Origin: Kitasatospora griseola
GTDB lineage: Bacteria > Actinomycetota > Actinomycetes > Streptomycetales > Streptomycetaceae
Reading direction: 5' to 3'
DNA length: 37,986 nucleotides
NCBI RefSeq assembly: GCF_014648555.1
Contig: NZ_BMRI01000004.1
Coordinates: 77,608-115,593 of the forward strand
The notes under the pieces are model-generated. The model saw only the letters and a list, made by a program, of their open reading frames with translations, ran no database searches and was not told the DNA's origin. Below are positions 18,071-25,963 of the stretch, piece after piece. Numbering within the stretch: the stretch's first letter is position 1; every line of letters starts with the position of its first letter. Both the position numbers and the translations under genes were made by a program.

Positions 18071-19282
18071 ATGGACTTCGGATACGACGCCAGGACGGTC
18101 CACCTGCTGGGTGAACTCGGCGCGTTCATGGACGAGTTCGTCTACCCGGCGGAGGAGGTGCTGGCCGCGCAGCTGGAGGACCCGAAGCGCGAGCCGTGGA
18201 CGATCCCGCCAATCGTCGGCGAGTTGCGGGCGGCGGCGAAGGCCCGCGGCCTCTGGAATCTGTTCTTGCCCGGCGAGCACGGGGCCGGCCTGACCAACGT
18301 CCAGTACGCGCCGCTCGCCGAACTCACCGGCCGCTCCGTCCTGTTGGCCCCGGCCGCGGTCAACTGCGCGGCCCCCGACACCGGCAACATGGAACTGCTC
18401 GCCCAGTTCGGCTCCGCCGAGCAGCGCGAGCGGTGGCTGCGGCCGCTGCTGGACGGGGAGATCCGCTCGGCGTTCGCGATGACCGAGCCGGACGTCGCCT
18501 CCTCGGACGCCACCAACATCACCACCCGGATCGAGCGGGACGGCGACGAGTACGTCGTCAACGGCCGCAAGTGGTACATCACCGGGGCGATGAACCCGAA
18601 CTGCCGGCTCCTCATCGTGATGGGCAAGACCGACCCGGACGCCGACGTGCACCGCCAGCAGTCGATGATCCTGGTGCCGCGCGACACCCCGGGCGTCCAT
18701 GTCCTGCGCGGCATGCGGGTGTTCGGCTACGAGGACGCCGACCACGGCGGGCACGCCGAGATCCTCTTCGAGGACGTCCGGGTCCCGGCGGCCAACCTGC
18801 TCGGCGAGGAGGGCTCCGGCTTCGCCATCGCCCAGGCCCGGCTCGGCCCGGGGCGGATCCACCACTGCATGCGGGCCATCGGCATCGCCGAACGGGCCCT
18901 GGAACTGACCTGCCGCCGGGTCGACTCGCGGGTGGCGTTCGGTCGCCCGCTGGCCGACCAGGGCGTGGTGCAGGACTGGATCGCCGAGGCCCGGGTGCGG
19001 ATCGAGCAGGCCCGGCTGCTGGTGCTGAAGACCGCCTGGCTGATGGACACCGTCGGCAACCGGGGCGCCCACACCGAGATCCAGGCCATCAAGATCGCCG
19101 TCCCGTCCACCGTCGAGTGGATCCTCGACAAGGCCGTCCAGGCGCACGGCGCGGCCGGCGTCAGCCAGGACACCGTCCTCGCCCAACTCTGGTCCGGCAA
19201 CCGCACCTTGCGCCTGGCCGACGGGCCGGACGAGGTCCACCGGCGCTCGCTGGCGCGGCGGGAGCTGAAGAAGTACCGCTGA
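18071..19282 (+). CDS. Acyl-CoA dehydrogenase, ACAD11-like
   Basis: This 403-residue flavoenzyme has the three-domain acyl-CoA dehydrogenase layout: N-terminal helices, central barrel with signature [16 protein letters not shown], and C-terminal helices. The end, [20 protein letters not shown] followed by [13 protein letters not shown], is the hallmark of the ACAD10/11 subgroup, different from ordinary beta-oxidation enzymes. In the known pathway the partner kinase phosphorylates 4-hydroxyacyl-CoA, and this enzyme removes the phosphate, giving an enoyl-CoA that enters beta-oxidation. The role here is inferred from family and pairing. ATG 18071 has GGAGGG about eight bases upstream, within the end of the kinase gene. 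A strong stem-loop lies just beyond the stop, shared with the convergent operon. Confidence 0.9.
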   Translation: MDFGYDARTVHLLGELGAFMDEFVYPAEEVLAAQLEDPKREPWTIPPIVGELRAAAKARGLWNLFLPGEHGAGLTNVQYAPLAELTGRSVLLAPAAVNCAAPDTGNMELLAQFGSAEQRERWLRPLLDGEIRSAFAMTEPDVASSDATNITTRIERDGDEYVVNGRKWYITGAMNPNCRLLIVMGKTDPDADVHRQQSMILVPRDTPGVHVLRGMRVFGYEDADHGGHAEILFEDVRVPAANLLGEEGSGFAIAQARLGPGRIHHCMRAIGIAERALELTCRRVDSRVAFGRPLADQGVVQDWIAEARVRIEQARLLVLKTAWLMDTVGNRGAHTEIQAIKIAVPSTVEWILDKAVQAHGAAGVSQDTVLAQLWSGNRTLRLADGPDEVHRRSLARRELKKYR

Positions 19283-19287
19283 GCACG

Positions 19288-19323
19288 CGGGAAGGGGCGG
19301 CCCGCTCGGGCCGCCCCTTCCCG
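19288..19323. terminator. Bidirectional terminator between convergent operons
   Basis: A perfect 16-bp stem (19288-19303 with 19308-19323) closes on a GCTC tetraloop. It starts six bases after the acyl-CoA dehydrogenase stop and ends five bases before the stop of the convergent oxidoreductase gene, so it can end transcription from both sides. Confidence 0.85.
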
Positions 19324-19327
19324 GCAG

Positions 19328-20296
19328 TCACGGCAGGACGACGATCCGGCCGGTGCTGGCGCCGGTGGCGACCCGGTGGACGGCGTCGGCGGCGCCGGGC
19401 AGCGGAACGCGGTCGGAGATCAGCGGGCGGACCACCCCGTCGGCGGCCAGGGCGGTCAGCGCCTCGTGGCAGTCCCGGACGGCCCCCGGGTCCTTGGCCA
19501 CGTACAGGCCCCAATGCAGGCCCAGCACCGAGTAGTTCTTCACCAGGGCGTGGCCCAGCTGCGGGGCGGGGATCTCGCCGGAGGCGAAGCCGACCACCAC
19601 GACGCGGCCCTCGAAGGCGATGCACTTGGTGGAGCCGGTGTAGGCGCTGCCGCCGACCGGGTCGAAGACCACGTCGGCGCCGCGGCCCCCGGTGGCGGCC
19701 CCGACCGCGGCCACGAAGTCCTCGGACTTCCGGTCGACCACCAGGTCGGCGCCCAGCTTCCGTGCCACGTCGGCCTTTTCGGCGCCTCCGACCACGGCGA
19801 TCACGAACGCCCCGGCGGCCTTGCCGAGTTGCACGGCCGCGCTGCCGACGCCGCCGGCCGCGGCGTGCACCAGCAGCGTCTCGCCGGACGCCAGGCGGGC
19901 CCGGCGGTGCAGCGCGAACCAGGCAGTCTGGTAGGCGATCAGCAGGGCGGCCGCCTCGGCGTCGTCCAGGCTGTCGGGGGCGGGCAGTGCGCCGGCGGCG
20001 TCCATCAGCGCGTACTCGGCGAACGCCCCGGCGGGCAGCGCGGCGGTGCCGATCAGGCGTTCACCGGCGCGCGGGCCCTCGACCACCTCGCCGCAGAGCT
20101 CCACGCCCGGCGTGTACGGCAGCGGCGGGCGCACCTGGTAGCGGCCCGCCGCCATCAGCGCGTCCGGGAAGTTGACGGCCGCGGCCCGGACCCGGACCAG
20201 CAGCTGCCCCTCGCCAGGGACGGGGCGGTCGGCGTCCTCCACGAGCTTCATCACGTCCAGCGGGGCGCCGAGTTCGGCGATCTGCCAGGCTCTCAT
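19328..20296 (-). CDS. NADPH:quinone oxidoreductase-like MDR protein
   Basis: This 322-residue medium-chain dehydrogenase/reductase has the zinc-free quinone reductase pattern: N-terminal AAVNFPDALMAAGRYQVRPPLPYTPGVELCGEV and cofactor motif LLVHAAAGGVGSAAVQLGKAAGA. KLGADLVVDRKSEDFV follows. It lacks the zinc-binding Cys/His set, so hydride transfer to an enone or quinone is likely. It is the third gene of the SDR operon, and its ATG overlaps the preceding stop (ATGA), with AGGAG six bases upstream. In the inferred 4-hydroxyacyl-CoA regulon it could reduce an enoyl or enone intermediate; this is a guess from context. Confidence 0.87.
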   Translation of the reverse strand: MRAWQIAELGAPLDVMKLVEDADRPVPGEGQLLVRVRAAAVNFPDALMAAGRYQVRPPLPYTPGVELCGEVVEGPRAGERLIGTAALPAGAFAEYALMDAAGALPAPDSLDDAEAAALLIAYQTAWFALHRRARLASGETLLVHAAAGGVGSAAVQLGKAAGAFVIAVVGGAEKADVARKLGADLVVDRKSEDFVAAVGAATGGRGADVVFDPVGGSAYTGSTKCIAFEGRVVVVGFASGEIPAPQLGHALVKNYSVLGLHWGLYVAKDPGAVRDCHEALTALAADGVVRPLISDRVPLPGAADAVHRVATGASTGRIVVLP

Positions 20297-21096
20297 CGGG
20301 TCTCCTGTCGGGCCTCGATCTGCCGCTGGAGCCGGTTCATTCCGTGCAGCCAGCGGTCGGGGGTGGTGGCGCGGGCCGCGTAGTAGTCGGCGACCTCCGG
20401 GTGCGGCAGGATCAGGAACTCGCCCGCCGCCATGCCGCGCAGGGCGGCCTCGGCCACCTCGGCGGGCTCGATCGCGGTGGGCGCGAGCAGCACCTGCCCG
20501 TGCTCGCCGGTGTCGTCCAGCATCCTGGTCCGCACGCCCTGCGGGCACAGCGCGTGCACCTGGACGCCGCGGTGCCGGTACGTCGCGGACAGCCACTCGG
20601 CGTAGGCCAGCGCGCCGTGCTTGGTGACGGCGTACGGGGCGGAGCCGAGCATGGTGAGCAGCCCGGCGGCGGAGACGGTGGCCAGGAACCGGCCGCTGCC
20701 GCGCTCCAGCCAGTCGGGGAGCAGCAGTTCGCTCGCCCGGACGTGGCCGAGCACGTTGACCTGCCAGGCCCGTTCCCAGGCGTCCGGCGGGGCGTCGGGG
20801 CCGCCGGTGGTGGCGACGCCCGCGTTGGCGCAGTACAGGTCGACGGCGCCGAGGTGGGCGCGGGCGGCGCCGATCAGTGCGGCGACGCCCTCGGCACTCG
20901 CGGCGTCGCCGGGGACGGCGTGCGCGCCGAGTTCGGCGGCGACGGCGTGCGCGGCGTCCGGGTCGAGGTCGTTGACCACGACCCGGGCGCCGGCCCCGGT
21001 CAGCGCCCGGGCGAGGGCCGCGCCGATGCCGTGGCCGGCGCCGGTGACGACCGCGCCGGTGCCGGCCGCGTCGAAGGCGGGTCGGCCGTCCGTCAC
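20293..21096 (-). CDS. SDR family oxidoreductase
   Basis: This 267-residue short-chain dehydrogenase has cofactor motif VTGAGHGIG (about 17-25), an acidic NAD-type residue after the second strand (VVNDLDPDAA), CANAG (89-93), and the catalytic Ser142, Tyr155 and Lys159 (ATVSAAGLL, YAVTK). The C-terminal part, EVADYYAARATTPDRWLHGMNRLQRQ, is a recognisable extension in actinobacterial SDRs of lipid or acyl-CoA catabolic clusters. It is the middle gene of the operon. Its GTG start overlaps the first SDR stop, and its stop overlaps the oxidoreductase start, so all three are translationally coupled. Substrate unknown. Confidence 0.87.
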   Translation of the reverse strand: MTDGRPAFDAAGTGAVVTGAGHGIGAALARALTGAGARVVVNDLDPDAAHAVAAELGAHAVPGDAASAEGVAALIGAARAHLGAVDLYCANAGVATTGGPDAPPDAWERAWQVNVLGHVRASELLLPDWLERGSGRFLATVSAAGLLTMLGSAPYAVTKHGALAYAEWLSATYRHRGVQVHALCPQGVRTRMLDDTGEHGQVLLAPTAIEPAEVAEAALRGMAAGEFLILPHPEVADYYAARATTPDRWLHGMNRLQRQIEARQETR

Positions 21097-21848
21097 AGCC
21101 CGCCGCCGAGGGTGACGCCGCCGTCCACCACCAGGGTCTGGCCGGTGATCCAGCCGGCGTCCTCGGAGAGCAGGAAGGCGACCGCACCCGACACGTCCTC
21201 GGGCAGGCCGAGGCGGCCGAGCGGGTAGGCGCGGGCGACCTTCTCCTCGCGGCCCTCGAACAGGGCTTCGGCGAAGCGGGTCTTGACCACGCCGGGGGCG
21301 ACCGCGTTGACCCGGATGTCGGGGCCGAGTTCGGAGGCGAGTTCCATGGTGAGCCGCATCAGCGCGGCCTTGGAGACGCCGTACATGCCGATGCCGTTGG
21401 AGGCGCGGATGCCCGCGATGGAGGCCACGTTGACCACCGCGCCGCCGTGCTCGGCCATCCAGGCGGCGTGCGCGCGGCGGGTCCAGGCCAGCGGGGCGAG
21501 CACGTTGACGGCGAGGATCTTCGCGGCGGCGGCCGGGTCGGTGTCCAGGATCGGGCCGTAGATCGGGTTGATGCCGGTGTTGTTGACCAGCAGGTCGAAC
21601 CGGCCGAAGGTCTCCATCACCCGGGTGACGGTCTCCTCCTGGTGCGCGGCGTCGTCGGACTTGCCGGCCACCGCCAACGCGTGGTCGGGGCCGCCGAGTT
21701 CGCGCACCGCCTCGTCCAGGGTCTGCTGCGTGCGGGCGGTGATGCAGACCTTGGCGCCGCGCTGCACCAGTTCGCGCGCGATGCCGAGGCCGATGCCGCG
21801 GCTCGCTCCGGTGACCACCGCCACCTTGCCCTTGAACGACACTGTCAT
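21093..21848 (-). CDS. SDR family oxidoreductase (FabG/LvaD-like)
   Basis: This 251-residue classical short-chain dehydrogenase is the first gene of the operon. TGASRGIG is at 13-20, and the catalytic residues are Ser143, Tyr156 and Lys160 (NVASIAGI, YGVSK). The usual NNAG reads NNTG at 89-92. The C-terminal TGQTLVVDGGVTLGGG matches beta-ketoacyl reductases. By comparison with the levulinate pathway, where an SDR interconverts 4-oxo- and 4-hydroxyacyl-CoA, it may do that step here (inference). ATG 21848 has AGAGG seven bases upstream. The promoter at 21968-21923 has the shared TetR-type operator across its -10, and the TetR gene itself is divergent. Confidence 0.88.
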   Translation of the reverse strand: MTVSFKGKVAVVTGASRGIGLGIARELVQRGAKVCITARTQQTLDEAVRELGGPDHALAVAGKSDDAAHQEETVTRVMETFGRFDLLVNNTGINPIYGPILDTDPAAAAKILAVNVLAPLAWTRRAHAAWMAEHGGAVVNVASIAGIRASNGIGMYGVSKAALMRLTMELASELGPDIRVNAVAPGVVKTRFAEALFEGREEKVARAYPLGRLGLPEDVSGAVAFLLSEDAGWITGQTLVVDGGVTLGGGL

Positions 21849-21922
21849 CGCCGTACCTCTCGGATGTGCTGCCAGGGATGGTTCCGCTTGCCTCGCGCCG
21901 CCGCCACCCCGCGTCGAGGGAA

Positions 21923-21968
21923 TGACTAAGCGCTTGCTTAGCATCTTGGCGGCGGGCGACACTGTCAA
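21923..21968 (-). promoter_or_regulatory. Promoter with TetR-type operator for the SDR operon
   Basis: Read on the minus strand: TTGACA (21968-21963), 17 bases, GATGCT as -10, then the operator CTAAGCAAGCGCTTAGTCA (21941-21923), whose first two bases are the last two of the -10. The geometry matches the promoter at 16974-17019 exactly. It lies 75 bases from the SDR start and 76 bases from the TetR start, so it probably also gives TetR autoregulation. Confidence 0.82.
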
Positions 21969-22016
21969 CAGCCCACCCGCCCGGACCGGCCCGAACCGTC
22001 TGCGAGGATTGCCCCC

Positions 22017-22643
22017 ATGAACGACCCAGCGACCGCCGCACTGTGGCCCGGGGAGCGCACCGAGGCAGCGCGGCGGCTGCTGCTGGCCGCCGTGGACTCC
22101 TTCGCCCGCCGCGGCTACCACGCCACCACCACCCGGGACATCGCCACCGCCGCCGGCATGAGCCCCGCCGCGCTGTACATCCACTACCCCTCCAAGGCAG
22201 CCCTGCTCGCCGAGATCTCCCGCACCGGCCACCGGGCGACGCTGGACCTGGTGGAGCAGGCCGAGGCCTCCGCCACCGACCCGGTCGCGCAGATGCGCAC
22301 CCTGGCCGAGTCGTTCACCACCTGGCACGCCCGCGGCCACACGGTCGGACGGATCGTCAACCACGAGCTGCACGCGCTGCCCGAGGAGGACTTCGCGGCC
22401 GTCGCCGAGCTGCGCATCCGGATCGAGGAGACGGTGCTGCGGATCATCGCGCGCGGGGTGGCGGAAAACGTTTTCCAGGTGCCCGACCAGCGGACCGCGG
22501 CACGCGCCGTCACCTCGCTGGGCATCGACGTCTCGCGCTGGTACACCGAGCGCAGCAGCGAGTCCCCGGAGGAACTGGGCCGCCGCTACGGGCAGCTGGT
22601 GCTGCGCATGCTGGGCGCGCCGGCCGCCGCGATCGACGGCTGA
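22017..22643 (+). CDS. TetR/AcrR family transcriptional regulator
   Basis: This 208-residue repressor has an N-terminal TetR helix-turn-helix (TTRDIATAAGMSPAALYIHYPSKAALLAEI, about residues 38-67) and an all-helical ligand domain with the conserved C-terminal SRWYTERSSESPEELGRRYGQLVLRMLG. The architecture recalls KstR2-type acyl-CoA-responsive regulators, so an acyl-CoA effector is plausible. It is divergent from the SDR operon. The palindromic site CTAAGC-N4-GCTTAG occurs in the shared intergenic region and again before the kinase/dehydrogenase operon at 17001. ATG 22017 has GAGG nine bases upstream. A perfect 14-bp palindrome (22463-22476) lies inside the gene and reads as ENVF. Confidence 0.9.
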   Translation: MNDPATAALWPGERTEAARRLLLAAVDSFARRGYHATTTRDIATAAGMSPAALYIHYPSKAALLAEISRTGHRATLDLVEQAEASATDPVAQMRTLAESFTTWHARGHTVGRIVNHELHALPEEDFAAVAELRIRIEETVLRIIARGVAENVFQVPDQRTAARAVTSLGIDVSRWYTERSSESPEELGRRYGQLVLRMLGAPAAAIDG

Positions 22644-22680
22644 GCCCCCGCCGCACGCCCGCTGGACGCTCGACCTCCGA

Positions 22681-22709
22681 TTGACTTAGGTTAGCCTCAC
22701 CTAAGTCAA
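22681..22709 (+). promoter_or_regulatory. IdeR/DmdR1 iron box
   Basis: TTAGGTTAGCCTCACCTAA (22686-22704) closely follows the DtxR-family consensus TTAGGTTAGGCTAACCTAA. It sits in a longer inverted repeat with 11-bp arms, TTGACTTAGGT (22681-22691) and ACCTAAGTCAA (22699-22709). The TTGACT at its left end can serve as -35, so iron-loaded repressor would cover the promoter. The DUF2470 gene begins 15 bases after it. Confidence 0.9.
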
Positions 22710-22723
22710 TCAGGAGGCTCTCC

Positions 22724-23497
22724 GTGCTGCCCCAGCCCGCCCGCCGTTCGCCCTCCCCCGCCGCCGCCGAACGGGCCCGCACCCTGCTGGAGTTCGGCTC
22801 CTCCGCCGTCCTGGACATCCGCGGCGCCGACCTCACCGCCCGCCCCGGCCTGCCCCCGCAGGTCCGCTGCACGCTGCGGCCGGACGGCTCGGTGGCCGTC
22901 CTGGTCGGCCGCGAGTCCGCCCTGCACCGGATCGCCGCCCTCGCCCGCACCCCCCTCAGCGCCGAACTCGACTGCGTGGACGTCGCCCCCGTCGCCGTGC
23001 CGCACCGCATCCGCGGCCGACTCCAGGCACAGGGCCTGCTCACCCGCGCCCCCGGCGAGACCCCGCCCACCGGCGAGGGCGTGCTGCTCCGCCTGGACAT
23101 CGACCACCTGGCGCTGGACGACCTCTGGGGCGCCGAGTGCTGCCTCGACCCGGCCGAGCTGGCCGCCGCCGACGCCGACCCGGTCGCCGCCGAGGAGACC
23201 CGGCTGCTCCAGCACCTGGCCACCGCCCACACCGACCAGCTGCTGCTGCTCGGCGCCCGGGCCCTGGACCGCCCCGACGGCCCGCCGTTCCCCGCCGGGC
23301 GCCTCCGCGACGTCCGCCCGATCGCCCTCGACCGCCGCGGCCTGCGCCTGCGCCTGCTCGGCGCCGACCCCGCCGCCGTGCTCGACGCCCGCTTCGACTT
23401 CCACCACCCCGTCGACCACCCCGACGGCCTCCCCGAAGCCATGCACCGCCTGTTCGCCCACGCCACCGCGCCCGCCACCCGCGTCACCGACCGCTGA
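22724..23497 (+). CDS. DUF2470 / HugZ-like haem-utilisation protein
   Basis: This 257-residue cytosolic protein combines an N-terminal split-barrel region (ARTLLEFGSSAVLDIRGADL, LRPDGSVAVLVGRESALHRI) with a C-terminal DUF2470 domain (DVRPIALDRRGLRLRLL, then ARFDFHHPVDHPDGLPEAMHRLFAHA). Proteins of this layout resemble HugZ-type haem oxygenases and PNPOx-like proteins. The exact IdeR box just upstream shows expression in iron shortage, which fits haem degradation or iron recovery. His residues in FDFHHPVDHP could bind haem or metal; this is inferred. GTG 22724 has AGGAGG (22712-22717) six bases upstream. It stands alone, with a convergent VOC gene downstream. Confidence 0.82.
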   Translation: MLPQPARRSPSPAAAERARTLLEFGSSAVLDIRGADLTARPGLPPQVRCTLRPDGSVAVLVGRESALHRIAALARTPLSAELDCVDVAPVAVPHRIRGRLQAQGLLTRAPGETPPTGEGVLLRLDIDHLALDDLWGAECCLDPAELAAADADPVAAEETRLLQHLATAHTDQLLLLGARALDRPDGPPFPAGRLRDVRPIALDRRGLRLRLLGADPAAVLDARFDFHHPVDHPDGLPEAMHRLFAHATAPATRVTDR

Positions 23498-23607
23498 ACG
23501 CGCTCGGGCAGCCGGATGGAAGGCGCCCCCGCAAGGGCGGTGTGCGGACGCGCCCGGCCCGGCCGTCCGCTGCGGGTTCGTCCGGACCGGCGCCTGGTCC
23601 CCCGCCG

Positions 23608-24381
23608 TCAGCGAGGTGCGGTCAGGATCGAGAACCGCCCGCCCTCGGGGTCGGCGAGGCGGGCGACGCGACCGTACGGGGAGTCGGCGGGGCCGTCGAG
23701 GACGCGGCCGCCGAGGGCGGTGGCGCGGTGGGCGGTGGCGTCGGTGTCGGCGACCGCGAAGAACACCTCCCAGTGCGGGGCGAGGTCGTGGGCGAGCCGG
23801 AGGGCGGCCACGCTGTGGCCCCCGGAGCGCAGCACGACGCGTTCGTCCTCGTAGCGGACCTCGAACTCCGACGGGTCGCGGCCGTCCCAGCGGAACACCT
23901 CGCCGTAGAACAGCGCGGCGGCGAACGGGTCGGCGGTGCGCAGCTCGATCCAGGCGGGCGCGCCGGGGGCGGTCATCCAGGTGTCCTCGCCGGGCTCGCC
24001 CTCCCAGATGCCGAAGGTCGCCCCGAACGGGTCGGCGGCCAGCGCCACCCGGCCCGCGTCGAACGCCAGCGGGCCGACCGCGAGCGTGCCGCCGCGCTCG
24101 CGGACGCCGTCGGCGGCGCGGTCGGCGCTCTCGATCCCGAAGTAGGTGGTCCAGGCGACCGGGCGTTCCCAGGCGGCGTCCAACTGGCTGAGTCCGGCGA
24201 CCTCGACGCCGTCGACCGTGGCCCGCACGTACGGGCCCCAGCGGTCCGGTCCCGGGACGAACTCCCAACCCAGCAGCGGCCCGTAGAACCCCTGCGCGGC
24301 GTCCATGTCACGGACCGTCAGCCCCGCCCAGCACGGCACCGCCGGCACGCACCGCACCGTGGCCGTCCGCTCCACCACCAT
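23608..24381 (-). CDS. VOC (glyoxalase-fold) family protein, two domains
   Basis: This 257-residue protein holds two vicinal-oxygen-chelate modules, about residues 10-125 and 135-255. The first starts CWAGLTVRDMDAAQGFYGPLLGWEF; the second has WIELRTADPFAAALFYGEVFRWD and ends RVARLADPEGGRFSIL. Each has the beta-alpha-beta-beta-beta repeat of the fold. It resembles actinobacterial two-domain proteins often called hydroxylases or Cfp30B-like. Metal ligands and reaction are not certain. The frame is open to 24453, but ATG 24381 is supported by AGGGAG eight bases upstream. It is convergent with the DUF2470 gene; the 110-base gap between them has no clear terminator. Confidence 0.82.
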   Translation of the reverse strand: MVVERTATVRCVPAVPCWAGLTVRDMDAAQGFYGPLLGWEFVPGPDRWGPYVRATVDGVEVAGLSQLDAAWERPVAWTTYFGIESADRAADGVRERGGTLAVGPLAFDAGRVALAADPFGATFGIWEGEPGEDTWMTAPGAPAWIELRTADPFAAALFYGEVFRWDGRDPSEFEVRYEDERVVLRSGGHSVAALRLAHDLAPHWEVFFAVADTDATAHRATALGGRVLDGPADSPYGRVARLADPEGGRFSILTAPR

Positions 24382-24515
24382 CCCTCGGACTCCCTTCACC
24401 ACCACCCCGACCGCCCGGCCGGACCCGCGACCCAGCCTAGGCCGACCCCCCACCCGAACCCCGTTCCGCCTCGCGGACGAACCCCCACGACCTGCGACTC
24501 CCCCGCGCCCGGCCG

Positions 24516-24550
24516 AACCGCGGCCACCACCGGCGCGGGTCCCCCTGCCG
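24516..24550. repeat. 35-bp direct repeat, copy 1
   Basis: This copy starts AACCGCGGCCACCACCGGCG and is identical over 35 bases to 24639-24673, 123 bp away. Similarity extends weakly on both sides (about 24495-24575 against 24620-24698). The 347-base gap 24382-24728 between the VOC and ferredoxin-reductase genes holds no credible gene, only this repeat pair. Confidence 0.85.
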
Positions 24551-24638
24551 GGAGTGGAGCGATGCCGTGGTCCGGAAGCCCAATCGCTCTATCGCCCCCT
24601 CAATTCACTCCCCTCCTGCCGACTCCCCACCCCAGCCC

Positions 24639-24673
24639 AACCGCGGCCACCACCGGCGCGGGTCCCCCTGCCG
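24639..24673. repeat. 35-bp direct repeat, copy 2
   Basis: This second copy starts 90 bases before the ferredoxin-reductase ATG. CGACTCCCC before each copy and GGGGGAGTCG at 24697-24706 can pair with each other, so the repeats could form alternative stem-loops in the leader of the downstream gene. Confidence 0.85.
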
Positions 24674-24728
24674 AAGGCGTCGCGGTGCCATGGTCTGGGG
24701 GAGTCGGACGGCGGGAAGGAGATTGGGC

Positions 24729-25934
24729 ATGGATACCGGAATCGTGGTTGTCGGGGCGAGTCTGGCCGGGGCGAAGGCAGCCGAGGCGCTGCGCGCGGAG
24801 GGCTATGCGGGGCCGATCACCCTGGTCGGGGACGAGCACGAGCGGCCGTACGAGCGGCCGCCGCTCTCCAAGGGGTACCTGCTCGGGAAGGAGGAGCGGG
24901 AGAAGATCTACGTCCATCCGGCCGGCTGGTACGAGGAGCACGGGGTCACGCTCCGGCTGGGCGTCGCGGCCACCGCGATCGACCCGGCCGCGCACACCGT
25001 CGCGCTGGCGGGCGGCGACCGGCTGCCGTACTCGAAGCTGCTGCTGGCCACCGGATCCTCGCCGCGCCGGCTGCCCGTGCCGGGCGGGGACGGGGAGTTC
25101 GTGCAGACCTTGCGGCGGGTCGGCGACAGCGAGCGGCTGCGGGCGGCGTTCCGGCCCGGGGCCCGGGTGGTGATCGTCGGGGCGGGCTGGATCGGACTGG
25201 AGGCGGCGGCCGCGGCCCGCACGGCCGGGGCGGAGGTGACGGTGCTGGAGGCCGCCGAGCTGCCACTGCTGCGCGTGCTGGGCCGGGAGGTCGCGCAGGT
25301 CTTCACGGACCTGCACCGCGCGCACGGCGTGGACCTGCGGTTCGGTGCCAAGGTCGAGGAACTGAAGCCGGACGGCGTGCGGCTGGGCGACGGCAGCACG
25401 GTGCCCGCCGACGTGCTGCTGGTGGGTGTCGGCATCAGCCCGAACACGGCGCTCGCCGAGCACGCCGGGCTGACCGTCGAGAACGGCGTCCGCACGGACC
25501 AGCACCTGGCGACCTCGCACCCCGACGTCTTCGCGGCGGGCGACGTGGCAAACGCTTTCCATCCGCTGTTCGGAAAGCCGATCCGGGTCGAGCACTGGGC
25601 GAACGCGCTCAACCAGCCGGCCGTCGCCGCGGCGGCGATGCTCGGCAAGGACGCCGTGTACGACCGGGTGCCGTACTTCTTCACCGACCAGTACGACCTG
25701 GGCATGGAGTACACCGGCTACGCGGAGCCCGGCGGCTACGACCGGGTGGTGTTCCGCGGGGATGTCGCGGGGCGGGAGTTCGTCGCGTTCTGGCTGTCCG
25801 GCGGCAAGGTGCTGGCCGGCATGAACGTCAACGTCTGGGACGTGACCGACCCGATCCGTGAACTGGTCCGCTCCGGGCGCGGTGTGGACCCGGAGCGGTT
25901 GGCGGACCCGGCGGTGCCGTTGAACGAGATCTGA
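24729..25934 (+). CDS. NAD(P)/FAD-dependent ferredoxin/rubredoxin reductase
   Basis: This 401-residue flavoprotein transfers electrons from NAD(P)H to a ferredoxin or rubredoxin, as in the reductase component of P450 and dioxygenase systems. FAD motif: VVVGASLAGAKAAEALR (6-22). NAD motif: VVIVGAGWIGLEAAAAAR. A third block TSHPDVFAAGDVAN binds the flavin. ERPYERPPLSKGYLLG is typical of the family. No ferredoxin gene is adjacent. It could serve the P450 at 9243-10570, but nothing links them directly. ATG 24729 has AAGGAG (24716-24721) seven bases upstream. A 15-base stretch inside the gene (25546-25560) matches a LacI-like site found before a lipoprotein gene at 35397. Confidence 0.92.
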   Translation: MDTGIVVVGASLAGAKAAEALRAEGYAGPITLVGDEHERPYERPPLSKGYLLGKEEREKIYVHPAGWYEEHGVTLRLGVAATAIDPAAHTVALAGGDRLPYSKLLLATGSSPRRLPVPGGDGEFVQTLRRVGDSERLRAAFRPGARVVIVGAGWIGLEAAAAARTAGAEVTVLEAAELPLLRVLGREVAQVFTDLHRAHGVDLRFGAKVEELKPDGVRLGDGSTVPADVLLVGVGISPNTALAEHAGLTVENGVRTDQHLATSHPDVFAAGDVANAFHPLFGKPIRVEHWANALNQPAVAAAAMLGKDAVYDRVPYFFTDQYDLGMEYTGYAEPGGYDRVVFRGDVAGREFVAFWLSGGKVLAGMNVNVWDVTDPIRELVRSGRGVDPERLADPAVPLNEI

Positions 25935-25963
25935 CGCCCCGCCAGGTCGGCTGTCCGGGCGGG

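Noticed and set aside
15434..19240. A 1268-residue minus-strand open frame across catalase, kinase and dehydrogenase genes
   Set aside because: It is the antisense of three well-supported genes; very high GC suppresses stops, and the sequence is Gly/Arg/Val/Asp-rich without any family motif.
23498..23607. Possible terminator between the DUF2470 and VOC genes
   Set aside because: Only a 5-bp CGCCC/GGGCG pairing was found, too weak to call.
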